Source: Lichenostomus cassidix
Lineage: Eukaryota; Chordata; Aves; Passeriformes; Meliphagidae
Reading direction: 5' to 3'
Length of the DNA: 64,000 nucleotides
Assembly (NCBI GenBank): GCA_008360975.2
Contig: CM039184.1
Location: 34,769,797 to 34,833,796, forward strand
Positions 13,701 to 26,742 of this stretch are shown here, piece after piece (position 1 is the first letter of the stretch; each line of letters begins with the position of its first letter). The notes under the pieces were generated by a model. The model saw only the letters and a list, made by a program, of their open reading frames with translations. It made no database searches and was not told where the DNA came from. Made by a program: the position numbers and the translations under genes.

Positions 13701-16700
13701 TGTGGAGCAACAGGATTGTTCAGACAAGTATCTTTCTATTTACCATGGTCATTTTAAGATAAGAGGAGAACAGTGATGGTATCTACTTTTTTAATATACT
13801 CTTCTAGATAATCATTACCCACCAGAGGGAGCTGCTCTAGAAATAATTGAAAAATAGCTTAATTGTGAATTTTGGCTTCAAGATGTAATTCTTCCTCACC
13901 TTCAGCCTAAAGGAATAGGGATGTTTCAGAAGTATGTGTACTGAAGCGAAAGATCAATCTTAATAGATGAAGTATGCCTTTTTACAGCCATGTGTCATGC
14001 TTTTATCCTTTTTATAAACAACTTTCAATCCTAGGGTTCATGAGAAAAGCTAATGTGCATGGCTCTGTGCCAGTCTAAGGGCATAGTTATTAAGATATGA
14101 TATTAATGGAAATGACCCCTGTCAGTAAGACAGACTAAGCTTGCTTCTGAAGCCTATCTGGTCTCTACCAGTTTTATGTTTCTGTTGCTCCCCTAGGCCC
14201 ATCAGTGCACTGGCACATAAAGTTACAGAATTAAAGGAATGTAAATTCCGCGAGTAGAAGTATTCCTATAAGTAAGATAAGTTAAAAAGTTCAAACTTGA
14301 TCAAAATTTGTTGAGCCAATGACTTCTGAATACTAAAGACTCTTTTCTAAATGTTACATTGGACTCTGCAAGAAACTTTCTGTACTGGACTAATTTGATC
14401 TCTTATTTTGAGGATGTGGTATCTTCCTTTTACTTTTCTTTATTTCCCAATGTTCTGGAAGAATCCTTCCAGTTTATGGATAATTTTTATTATATTTATT
14501 TATAATTAAAGTTTACCCTTTGCAATAACCCTATCAATACTGAAATTTAAATACATGTATAATCGTATGTTATGCTGCTCACCTCTACTCCAACTATTTA
14601 ACTATTTCTGAAATCATCACTTTTAGGAGCAAATTACAAAGCAACTTAGGTCAGGTCCACAGTTTTTATGTTGCAACTATTGATCTTGGTCACCTTTTGG
14701 ATTATTATGTTAGGTAGGTGTAAATTAATAAGTGTTTTTTAAAAATTAGTCACTGGCAGTGTTTGAATTTGCTTGGTTTTCCACTGAGAGCAAATACAAC
14801 CACATATAAGTTAATTTTAGAGAAATTTTCACTTCACACTTCTGGTAGACTGCATATATGTAGGACAAACTCAAACAGCCCTTAGAAAATATTACGGTCT
14901 ATATAAAATTTAAAGTTCCATGTATGTAAAAAGGAAGGAGAGTAACTGGGTGCATTTTACAGTATCTATTTTATCTGTCTCATTCACAATAAAATATAAC
15001 TACCTATCTCTAGATTACTATGAGAAAGGATAAAACCCAAAATACTTTCAGAGAAATCCCTTAACATCCTGGGACTAAATTTGTTTGCTTGAATGATAAG
15101 GCTGTATTGTGCTATTTCCTAAGGTTATATAAAATAGTAATATATTCTAAATATTTAGATGCTTTGTTATCGACAGAAAATCAATATTTTTTGCAATTTT
15201 AACTAAGAAGATCTTTTGTTTCAAACAGTAGGCAGATTAAATGCAATTTATTAAGTTTGAGGCAGATTTCCAAGTCAACCTGCCAGCTGCATCTTTTTGA
15301 AAAACTACAGGTAGCTGCAGTGAGAGGCATTCAGAACTTCCAATAAGCTTAAATCTAAATGATCAGCAGCATGCCTGGGGCTGTGGTGAAAAACTAGGGC
15401 AGATTCACTGCCTTAGAAGCCAATAAAGGCAAGTTTGCCACATGCTACAGCTACTGGCAAAGGAGAACATCCATTCAGTACCTGCCATGTTTCAAGCTCC
15501 ATTGAGCTGCTTCTGGGCAGCTCATCTGATAGCCCTGAAGGAGAGTTTAAATTCGAGTTAAGTCCAAAGAAAAATCAAACAAATGTTTTGTGCCTTGAAG
15601 CACTAGATAGAAAGAAATTTTATATATTGCATAAAGTAGTAACCAACATAGATATGTATATGTTTTACATAATTTTGTAGGTTAGTCTTCTGCTTAGCTG
15701 ACAAAGGGAATGCCAGCAAGTCTGACACCTCAGCTTTTTTTCACCACCCTAGCAGTAGAAGGAGGAGGCATTTTGGATGCACTGTGATGTGATATATTCT
15801 TTCCTGGGAGCATCCTTAGTGGTCACAGTTCCTAAGAGTCCAAATCAGCTCTGAATTTTGGTCTTTAAACTTAAATTTATAATAGTAAATTTACAGTAAG
15901 GAAGAGTTATTTTTACATTTACCATTGTTGTAATTTCCACTTTAATTTCTTTTCTGCCTTGATTCGTCTTATAAATTCTTGGCAAAGTTTCCACATTGGG
16001 AAAGATCATCAAAGCATGTGCTTTGAAGTTCAAAATATGTTGATGCAGGTGACCACCATCATCATGCCTTCTTAAATTGTGACTTGTTTCCCAGCTTCAC
16101 ACCAGATTATCAGCAAAGTATTTAATTTCTGCCCCAGGCTTTCTTACAAAATTTGTCCTTTAATTTAACTTCAGCATTATCATCTTCTGACATGGTATTC
16201 CAGAGAGAAATGTCATGTTTTAGGCAAGTTGTCATTTTTAAAAATATTATTTGGTGTCCTGCCTTTTTCTACATTCAACAGCACAGCTAAAACTGCATCA
16301 AATTTTTTTTTATTCCAACTGGTCAAACTAGAAAGGTTAGTGAGGCACATAGAGCAGAAAGGTATTTAAGGAAATGGAAATTTACTCTTTCTATTAAGTT
16401 AATTTTCATAGAGGTAACTTTCTCTGAAGTGTCATTAGAGGTGAAGAAATAAAAAGAATTGGAAGGGACTGAAATTCTGGAAAGTGGTTTCCAAGTTACT
16501 GTAGGGGAAGGGTTTGAGAAGCCTTCCGCAAATTTGGAGTTTCTCTCCAAAGGATATGTCTGCTCTTTCAGATTTGAGAAAACTGAGATATATCTGAAAC
16601 ATTGAAATATTAAAAGAATAAAAGACTGAGGCAATTTAGTCAATATATTCTCTAAGGGAAATTACAAAGTGATTAACAACATGAAGCAGACCCAGGGCAT

Positions 16701-19700
16701 ACAGCCAGGGATTTATCTCCTCTAATAAGTAAGACATGAGAAGGGGCTATTGCAATGATATTATTCAAAGTTTCATTGAATGCAGGTGTTATTGGAACAT
16801 TTAGCCTGACCTTTATAGTAACCAGTCCTTCTCGTTTGCCAAGATACTCTGTACTGAATCCAAAAAATATTCCTGAATAAAGCATGTCTTCCAGAAAAAC
16901 AGCAGGTGGGTCAACCCATCCCATTAATTAAAGCATGCCAATGCTTAATCCCACTCATTGTTGAAAATGCATGCATTTTCTAGCATGAGATTCTGTGATT
17001 TTAGATCTCCTTTATCTGTTTCTTAATTTTGTCCTCTTAAGGCATCATGCAATTTTCTGCCTGTGAAGACACTACTTGAATTACCACTACTGGTGGTGGG
17101 GGCAGACAAAAAAAAATGCAGTTTCTCACTGCAAGGAGTTTGCCACATTCACTAGAAAATACACCTAATTACTCAAAAATACATTTGACGTGGTAACATT
17201 TAAATCTTCTTGCTAGGATTAGTTAAGCCTATTATACCATGCATTTTTCACAATGTCTTTAAATTCCTTCATCAGATATCTGTATCCTGTAAATGTTAAG
17301 TTTATATTGATTTATTTTCTATTTCCTTCTGCCTCTTTTCTTATACTGGTAAATACTATCCTCACATTGTGCTGAACCAGAACATGCTTTGGATGTCTTT
17401 TTTACCTTGATATTGTTACCACATGATTCTTGCTCTCTAGCAGCCAACTTATTTTAAAAGAGTTTCCATATTTCTTTTGACATTTTTCTCTTTAAATATT
17501 GTTCTCTAACCCATTTGACTTATGATGACCTTGTTTTGGGGCAATCGCTCCTTTGGAAATCTGTGTCTTAACACAATTCCTAATGTCCTGGACTATATTC
17601 TTTTTCCTTGTGGAGAAATAGGTGAGCAGCTGCATTATTGCTATTGGTCTGTAGGGTTTGCAACAATACCCGCTTCTGTTATTATTAATCTTTAGTCAAC
17701 ATAATAATGCCCAAATTGAAATAGAATTGCAGTTAAAACAATGCCTTTGAGCTTGAACATTATCTTTTTTATTTAGCATTGCTATAATTCTCCTGTTTGG
17801 TGTCCTATATGCTTTAATCAAATTCTATTTCCCAAAATTCAATTTTTCTTTATATATGTTGGAAAAACAGTCAAGAATTACCTTATCCTGGTAACTTTTT
17901 TTTTTAAATAACTGCTTTCAATTATTTTATCATTTTTCTTAATTACCAGTTTCCTATGTATGTTTTTTAAAACTATGTCTTCAGTGATTCATATGCATAA
18001 AGGTTTTGCACTATCAATACTTGATTTAGGTGCAGATTTTTCACATAGAGAGTGGCTCCCTTTTTTTTTTTTACCAACTTCTTTTTCTTGGTTAGCAGCA
18101 AATTGGTGACTTTTTAGCATTGCAATAATCTGACTGGTTCTCACAGATTTCAGGCAACTCCTTTGCTCTTCTCATGAGTCATAACAATTCTTCTCCTCAG
18201 CAAAACAACTGGCATTGGTTACAGAAGCAGTTTTATATTTCTTGTCAGCTCAGCTGAACTTGCCTGCAATATGCTGGGTAGATGTTTGCATGACAATTGT
18301 CATCTCAGCACACTTGTCTTCCTGTTGTTAATACAACAGCCTCCTTGATGTCCAGCTAGTCTCTGAGACCATTAGTTCAGTATTATAATCAGTGGAAATG
18401 CAGCCTGATGTCATTGTCTATGCTCCTCCTCTATGGGGATGTGGTACACTTTTTTGCAAAAACAAATCTTACACCAGCTATGCAAATAGTAGCATGTCTG
18501 TAGCACTCACAATAAAAAATCATGCCACAATAAAATCTTTGCTAATATCCTGAAATCTTCTGCTATTGAAGTAGGTCTCTGGCAATAGTATGTCATTGCA
18601 TTTTCACTTTTGCTGCAGGCAATTAGCACAATACCTTATACTTACTACCATGAGCCTTCACTCTCACCTTAGCTCTAGTAATGCTTCCAGCTTTTATCTC
18701 CCGTCTCTAAAATACTGTGTAAGTAGATACCTCTCTTAACTGAAGAGCTTACAAATTAGAAAGGTATATTTTAGTTCAAACAGTGCTTCTCAGGATTGAT
18801 CTTACTTCAGAGCTTACTTAACCTCTAACACTAAGACAAATGGAATTTCGCTACTAAGTCACAGTGTATGTTTCAATAGCTAGTGCTCCCTCACATTTAA
18901 ATGAAAATGTACTCTCTTAGCATTCTGTATCTACCTCTGAATAGGAAGCACCCCTTCCAAAATGAGTACAGGATGCACATGCCTGTTACATATGCAACTT
19001 AAAACTTGATATTCTCACTAACTGCTAGTATACTGAATGACTATCACACATACAAACAAACACAACCTGTTTTCATAGCTCATTTGCTTTTATAAGTATT
19101 TTTAAAGGTCACAGCCCTGAAAATTATATCTTCAGAAAGTTGCAGAAGTGACACGCTGTTACCACTCTCAAATGAAGAGTAAATGTCATTGCTAGAGTGT
19201 TAATTACCAGTGAGGACGCTGTCAGAGAAACATGGGAGGATACTGTTAATTCTTTACATCAGCCAGGCAAGACTTGGGCAGTGCCAAAGGAGCTTTCTGC
19301 AGATCTGACTAGGAATTGAAACCTGAGCTCCTCAACATAGTGTGCTCTTTCTTTACTTTAGGACAAGAAGTAGCCCACTGTACTCAGACAAAAGTGAGTT
19401 CTTCTGATAACATAATTTTTAAGTTTTCAAAGTGAAGGTTCACAAAGCCATAAAACTGTGCTGCTGCATGCAACAAGAAGCCCTCTCTCTCAAATGCTTT
19501 TAATTGGTTTAAAAGAATATTCTATGCCTGCAACAAATAGGCTGATCTGTCTGTGACATGCAGTGGTTCATCCAGATTAATAACTTGGCATCTGAACTCT
19601 GTTTCCACAAATTCACAAGCAATGTAGTAAACTGGTAGTGTTTTTCCTTTTGGGTATCCCAAATGTGAGAGGAAGAAATGCACTACAAATCATCTATTCT

Positions 19701-22700
19701 TCTTCTAAGGGTAATCTATCCTGACCTGGGCATGGGGAGCAGATTCAAGCTTCACCTATGACTTTAGTTTTGATGCTTTTTTTTTTAATTAAAGAATTGT
19801 ACATCAATAGTACAAAAATAACCTATAATTGTTTTAATTTTACATCATTTTTTGCTCATATTATTTTAATGCATATCTGAACATTAAAGTCTATAGCACT
19901 TAAAAAATAATTTGAAAGAACAAAACAGCTTTCAGGAAATGAGACTAATGCTTCACTAAAAACTGATGTATATGGTTCTTTGTATTTTAAAATTTGCCTG
20001 TGAATAGGAAAAAAATTATCTTTTCCTTTATGAAGCTAATTTTGGAATGATACTTTAGTAAATGAATGACTTAGGCACTTCATCCCAATTAAGACACTTT
20101 ACACTGAATGATATTTTTCTTTGGCATGTGAAAGTATTTATCTAAAATCAAAGATGCTGATTGTCCCCAGGACACTTGATTATAGGCTGAAATCTTTGTG
20201 GAATGGCTTTGTTTGTATGATTTCCTTTCTGAAATGGAAATTTCCCCCTTGCTGTGACATACTTATGATACAATCTACTCTCAGCAGCAATGAAACTTGA
20301 TGCCTGGCACTCTACAAAAACAACTAGCTATTTCAGTTAATGAAACAGACTTCCTGACACACTTCAGTTGTAGCTTAGTTTAAGAAATCACTGTTCTGTA
20401 GGGTGTGCTGGAACAGTTACCCTGTAGGAAGCTGGATGCTCTCACACTTACATTACGTTTCTGATTCTCTCTCAGCAGTAAGTGTAAAGCTCATGCTTTT
20501 GGCTCCACCATGGAGCTACCAATTGTAACTGCAACAGCACTGTTGACATTCATCATACCACTTGAATCTGAAACTTAAATGTCTTTATATTACTATCTCT
20601 ACCCTACCTATGTGTAGTATAACTTCAGAGTCGTAAGATTTTAAAAGGACGTGATGTTTTATTGAGAGGTACTTATTAAGAGTAGAAAGGCTGCTCAGCT
20701 ATCAAAAGTAAAGTTTGCAAGTTAATGCATTTTCCAGACTTTATTTAGAAATACAAACATGACAAAAAAAAATCTTTTAAATTGTCATTGAAGAGGCTGT
20801 TATAGTACATTCCTATTCATCAAACAACTCTAACTTTCTGAAGTTCTTTAACCTCTTCATCACTTTCCTATGCTTATGAACTTTCACTAGTCATAAAAAT
20901 AGGCTTTCTTACTGAACCATCTCAGTAGGTATATAAAACTGCAGGATTTTGGTCTGTTTTGTTGAGGCTTTTTGTTGTTATTTCCAACTTGAAAGCTGTT
21001 ATATACAATTTATTTCATGTTTCATACTGTGTCATTTCCACATGTCAGCTATAAAATTCTATTGCTGTCTTCCACAAAAGGGTTAACTCCTTCCTCCTGT
21101 GCCTGTAAGAAAAATTCCTTTAAAAAATAACCTTTAATGCAGTTTGAAATACAATAAAATGATTGCACGTACTGACATGTCGCATATTACTCATCTCCTA
21201 GTATTCCCTCAAATGAGAACACAGCACAGTTCACATTGTTAGGCTCACTGTACTTTAGGCACAGGCAGCTGAAACAGGAGTTATTAGTTTTAGGACATGC
21301 TTTGTGTGTATGGGCAGGATTCATCAGTTGTTCTACCTGATACAGATTTGGGTGTGCATTAGCCAACAAGGATACTAACCAAGCCTGCTCTTGATCACCA
21401 TATTTCAAAGCAGATTCTTCTGCTCCAAAATATTGGAAACTCATGCCCGAGTCGCATTATGAAGTTCAATTTTTCATAATTTTAAGCACTTTGTGACAAT
21501 GTCATAAGAATAAAATAAATGTGTGCAAAGTCTAATTACACCTTACTTCAGGCACCCTCTTTCTAAAGTAGGATCTCTGATAGATTATTTTCTGAAACTT
21601 ACTGGCAAGTAATATTTTGCTGAATTTCAGTGGAGCTTTGGCCATGCAAAATATCTGACGTTCCAGCCATGAAAAGACACATTATTTAAGACCTTTTTAA
21701 ACTGGAAACTTTATGAGGTGGATGCCCACCAAAAGTAGAATTTTCATGATCGGACTTATCATGGTGCACACTGAGAAACTTTGACACTTTTCAACTTATC
21801 ATCAGTGTCCTTCTACTCAGGCTGTGGACACAGATTTATTGCTTCAGAAATAAGCAAGCAAACCTATTTTGTTTGAGCTATTTTGTCTTCTGATTCTGGA
21901 CCTTTGATCTGAATCAGCTAGAGTGGAGATAGGAGGCTTGTGTGACTCAGTACATTGTGAGTGACCCAATATGAAGAAGCAGGTTTATTGCTTCCCTTAA
22001 AAGGCACTTTGACCCTTTCTTTCAATAGGGCTTCATTTGGGCAGAAAAAATATTTTTTCTGCTCAAAAATATTTCTTTCTTTCCTGTTTCCCCTTCTTTT
22101 CATTTAACAGCTGATTTGTCAAAGGGGCTAAGCCATCAGAACTTTGAATTGTAAGCATTTTCAAAAGAACCCAGCTTAGAAATACTAATTCTTAAAAGAA
22201 CAATTGGAAAACTAGGTAAGAAAGTGCTCCTGGCTCTTGACTAGAAGAGCAATACAGAATTTGGAGAGTTTCAGACAGAGGTATGAGTAGCATTAGTAAA
22301 ACAGATCCAACAAGTCAGCCCTCAGAATGGAAGGGATCCCTGGAGCTATTAAGCAAGGTCTCTGCTCCTGTACATAGCCACAATGCATTTTCCTCATCAC
22401 AAAGAAAGATCATCAAAAAGAAAAAACAAACAAACAAAAAAGTTGTTTTCCTCTAATTCTTGACAAAATTTTAATCTACTAGTCAAAATTTCATTCCCAA
22501 TTTTCATTATTTTTTCTTTTGCATGATCTTGTCTAAAACTATACTCAACTAAGTTTCACTTTTATTGTTCTAGTCCTCAAGATATTCTATTTTTTCCTAT
22601 ATTCCTAAACCTCTCCTTTATTGCTGATGACTCTCAAAATGACATTTGTATATACCTCTTTTTGTGCCAAGATTTAACATAATATTCAGCAGCATTTTTA

Positions 22701-23911
22701 TCAAAGACTGATGCTTGATTAGCCTCTACAAGAGCTGAATTTTACACAGTGAAGACAGATTTATTTTTAAAAAGTGTATATTTAGATTATAATCTGAAAT
22801 AGTGCATACCCCCTAAAGATGTAAGTATATTTCTCAGTTAACTTGGTTGATTACAGTCAGAAGTTTAAGAATAAAGATGAAGGAAAAATAATAAAATAAC
22901 TAAAGCCAATAGTAAAAACTGCTTCTAAGTAGAAGCCTATATGCAGATGGTTACACTTTTCTTTCATAAAAACATTTCATATGGGATATGGGTGAAATTT
23001 TTTAAATAAACTATTGACCAACACCAGACTGACCAATGACTGTCATAGTGTTGCTTTATTAATAACAAAAGCTATGTAAGCTTGGGGTAAGCTTTTCATT
23101 CTTGGAATTTTTTCCCATTATCTTCAGCACTGAGAAAAAAAATACCTGTTACCAAACAGGTAGGTGTAGTCTTTCTGAAAATTAGGTAGTATAGATGTGC
23201 CTCTATAATTATATTTATGCAATTATGTTTGTTAAACCAACTAAGAAAATCACTCGTAACAGCAAAAGCACTTTTTCTACATGCTCTCTGTGAGCATCTC
23301 CCCCAAAACATGCTCCTCTGCTATGATTTTTTGAAACTTTTCAAAGTGTTCAAACAACTGTGCTTAAGTAGCTTTTTAAGTTTAAGGAACTATGTATGAA
23401 AAGCTGTTGGAACCAGATACAGAAGAATCTTCCTTGTGAATTCATAGGGTGCTGGTTACAAAACAGACTTGTGTGAAAGCAGGTCCTTAGCTGCAGTGGC
23501 ATAGGTGAGCAATTACAGGGTAACAGCTATAAGCAGGTTCATTGACTCACACACAATGGCAGTTCTGTCTGCACTCAAAACCAGACATAAGCAATGCTCA
23601 GAAAACTCTTTAAACACCGAGGGATTTCCCCCTCCCCCATTTTTCATCAATAAAATTCGTGCCTCTCTGCAAGATATAAGAGTATGTGTCATTGTTATTC
23701 ATGGAAACTGTCAGGCTTTTTAACTCTGCTGAGAAACAAGAAGAGTGAATGACAGATGGGGCCTTCTCCCTTGGCAAGGAAGTTCTCTGCTAGCAGAATG
23801 CCCTAGTATGAGACCTGAAAGAGATAAGAGATGACAATTTAACTTGTTCTTATACATAAGCATCATCTGAAGAGAGGCATTTCATTGTGAAGTAGTCTGA
23901 TTTGTCATATT

Positions 23912-23965
23912 AACTCCTATGTATATAACATATACACGTATGTATAAACTCCTATGTATATAACA
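23912..23965. repeat. 19 bp direct repeat, 35 bp period
   Basis: AACTCCTATGTATATAACA occurs at 23912-23930 and 23947-23965, with a TATACACGTATGTATA spacer. It is a local duplication in a TA-rich patch. Confidence 0.8.
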
Positions 23966-25507
23966 GCTGATGCTGTCTTCAGCCTTATCCCTAGAAGTCA
24001 AATGGTCTTAAAAAGCTTGAAACATATATATTCAGTGTAATACCACTAATTCAAGCTGCTTTAGTGGCTTTTCAAGGCTGGAAAGCATTTAACTCAAGTG
24101 TGAAACCTTGAGAAGATGAGCTTGAAGATTTTATGAGAAACGTCAAAAGTCCTACCGATTGCTGAGGTGTTCTAACTGTAGTGACTCTTTATCTTGCTTA
24201 GTATGATATATTTTCCCATGCTTATTATAAGCTCTTCAGGTCAGAAACATGAATCAGGGTACTACACTCCAATATTACACATGCCCATTCATGATGTGCC
24301 AGGGTCCTCAATACAAGCTCATTTAAAGCATGGGAAGGACATAAGTGAGGACATTCCTCAGTTAAGAATGTGTGTGTGGGAACACAGGTGGGCAGGAGAA
24401 GGAGGCTGATGGCTGAAAGGAAAAACTGTAAAAGAAAATTTACTTTGGGCTAAGCAAAATCTCTCATAAACATTGAAATGGTGTACTTTACATTGAAACA
24501 GAGTGCTTTCTTTGAACTTAGATGGAAAGGTTTTTTGCTATTTCAAATTTTAAAAGTTTCTTTACAATGTTCAAGTTTTAAATTTTTTGGGGGAGAGGGT
24601 ATTCTGTTGTTGTTTAGTTTTTAACCAATCCATTTGTTTCCATGTCAACTCAAATGCAGATTTTTTCCCCATTGAGTAGAATCTGTAATTACAGTAGAAA
24701 GCTTCTTCCTATTGTTTTCTTTCTCCTCTGGTATATATGAAATTGCAGATACACGTAGTTGGAAAAAGTTCTAGAGATTTTGGGATTTACTACTTGACAG
24801 ACTTCATTAATCACTTCATAAAGTGCTCTTAACATTAGCTATTCTTAAATTTATCATTAACTTCACGATGAATGTTTTTGAAAATCCATTTGGGTCTATT
24901 CTTAGCTATTTTTTATCCTTGAACATGGAATGATCATCTTGATATTGTACTAAATGACTAAAATTAGCTCTCCAAGGTATGGACGGTCCTCAGTAACCTA
25001 GTTATAAAAAAATGTTTCCTCTAAATAATGATGTGGGAAATTTTCTGAATTACATTTATTAAGATTGGACAATACCATGGAAAAATGTTTCTTTCAGAAT
25101 GTTAGCTTTAAACAAAAATAAGTTTGCCAAGCCACACAAACAACATGTCTTTAGCCTGATTCACCTCTCATTTACCCCTGATTGCTGTAGCTAAAATGAA
25201 GCTGTTCTTGTTGTCACTTTTAGTAAAAACTTCAAGCCATGTGAACGTGTCCAAGAGCTCTAACTGTGAAGTGATGGGACAGGACAAAATGATTATTTAT
25301 TTACATTGCAGCAGCAGAGGATGTATTTGCTTCTCCCATGTACATTTCAGTGTTGTCTAAGCACTATCAGCTCTCATGTAAAGTCACTGCAGTTCCAGCA
25401 CCTGGTGCTGCTTCTGATCCTTTGGAGTAAAATATTTTCTCTGCCAGCAGTTTCTTGATAGTTATCAGCTAGTCTTTTCTTCAGAGTATGAGAACACACC
25501 CCCCACC

Positions 25508-25528
25508 AAAAAAAAAAAAAAAAAAAAA
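25508..25528. repeat. A21 homopolymer
   Basis: A run of 21 A preceded by a C-rich patch (CACACCCCCCACC). No retrogene was recognised immediately upstream that would make it a retroposed poly(A) tail. Confidence 0.95.
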
Positions 25529-26718
25529 TCCACAAAAAATTAACCACTGCTTCAGATTCTTTAAATTCAGGACTGCTTAGATACATGTAACATTTTTTTA
25601 CATCTAATAGTCATTAATACTTTATTTTCTCACTTTTGCACTCTTATGAAACTCATTGAAATTAAACATTTTAGTTAACATTTTTCTACAAGCTTTTGAT
25701 GAAATTCTTTGGTTAGTTTCATCTTTATTTCCTTCATAATATTCGGTGATGTCTGCATGTCTTCTGTTTGATCCTTTAATGTATTAGGAGTCCTACTACC
25801 GTGGAATAGCCTATGAGCCTGAATGAAGTCTGAAACTGAAAAGACAGCTTGTGATGTCTGAATTGCAACATCTGAAAAAGTCTTCCAGTTCTTATGATGG
25901 CTATTTTGAAATATGAATAACAACTTCCATGGGAAATACGAAATACATGGTTAGTAAGGCTGTAGATCAACCTGACAGTAGCTATTGGTAATAAAGATAC
26001 TAGAAGCATTTTTTTCTGAGTGGCATTCTAGTCCTTTATGTTCTACCTTGGCTTATCTCTGCTCTTCAGCGTTTGCATGTAAAATGTCAAAGATGTTAAT
26101 CATAAAAAAGCAGGAAAAGCTTACTAATATCCCTTACAAAAATACTTTCTAATATAAAATACTTATCTTGAGCCTTGGTTCTTTCAGCATTTATTTCCTT
26201 ACTTGAATGTGGTAGAATCAATATTGCAAATCACATTCACACAGCTCATCAGAAATCACTGGATTTGGTGATTATAATTTTAAATAAAATGAAATGTTCT
26301 CCTTAATGATGGAGCACTACGCAGTCATTAGAACACAGGTTATGTAATTGCTGGGTTGCACCCAAAATAAAAGACCATCATCTTGCTTTCTGTGGCTTCT
26401 ATTATGCCTTTCTACAGTACATGATGGAATTCAATGAACTAATTGTGTAGAGATGTGCTGCTTCTTATTTGCTTCATGTTTTTATATACATGTATACTAG
26501 AAATTTGCAGTGATGGAACTGGAGCTGTTAGCATTATGTTCTTCACTAAAGTTCTCTTTGACAGTTTCTTCATCTTCAAATGCAGAAAGTATTTATACAG
26601 CACTCATTGTCCTGGGTGTAATTCACTAAAATTGCCAACAATCAGTAAGGGAAATACTACATGTTACTTTGAACTCTGAGTAGCAAACCAACATATTAGT
26701 GTGCCCACATGTCAAGCT

Positions 26719-26742
26719 GTTGAGCTCTGAGTTGAGCTCTGA
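26719..26742. repeat. Perfect 12 bp tandem duplication
   Basis: GTTGAGCTCTGA is repeated head to tail twice with no spacer. It has a small footprint and is likely a slippage event. Confidence 0.85.

Noticed and set aside
16440..16560. Possible minus-strand CR1 tail (TTGGAAGGGACTGAAATTCTG)
   Set aside because: Only a short GGAAGGGAC block resembles CR1; the flanking order of CR1 3' motifs is absent.
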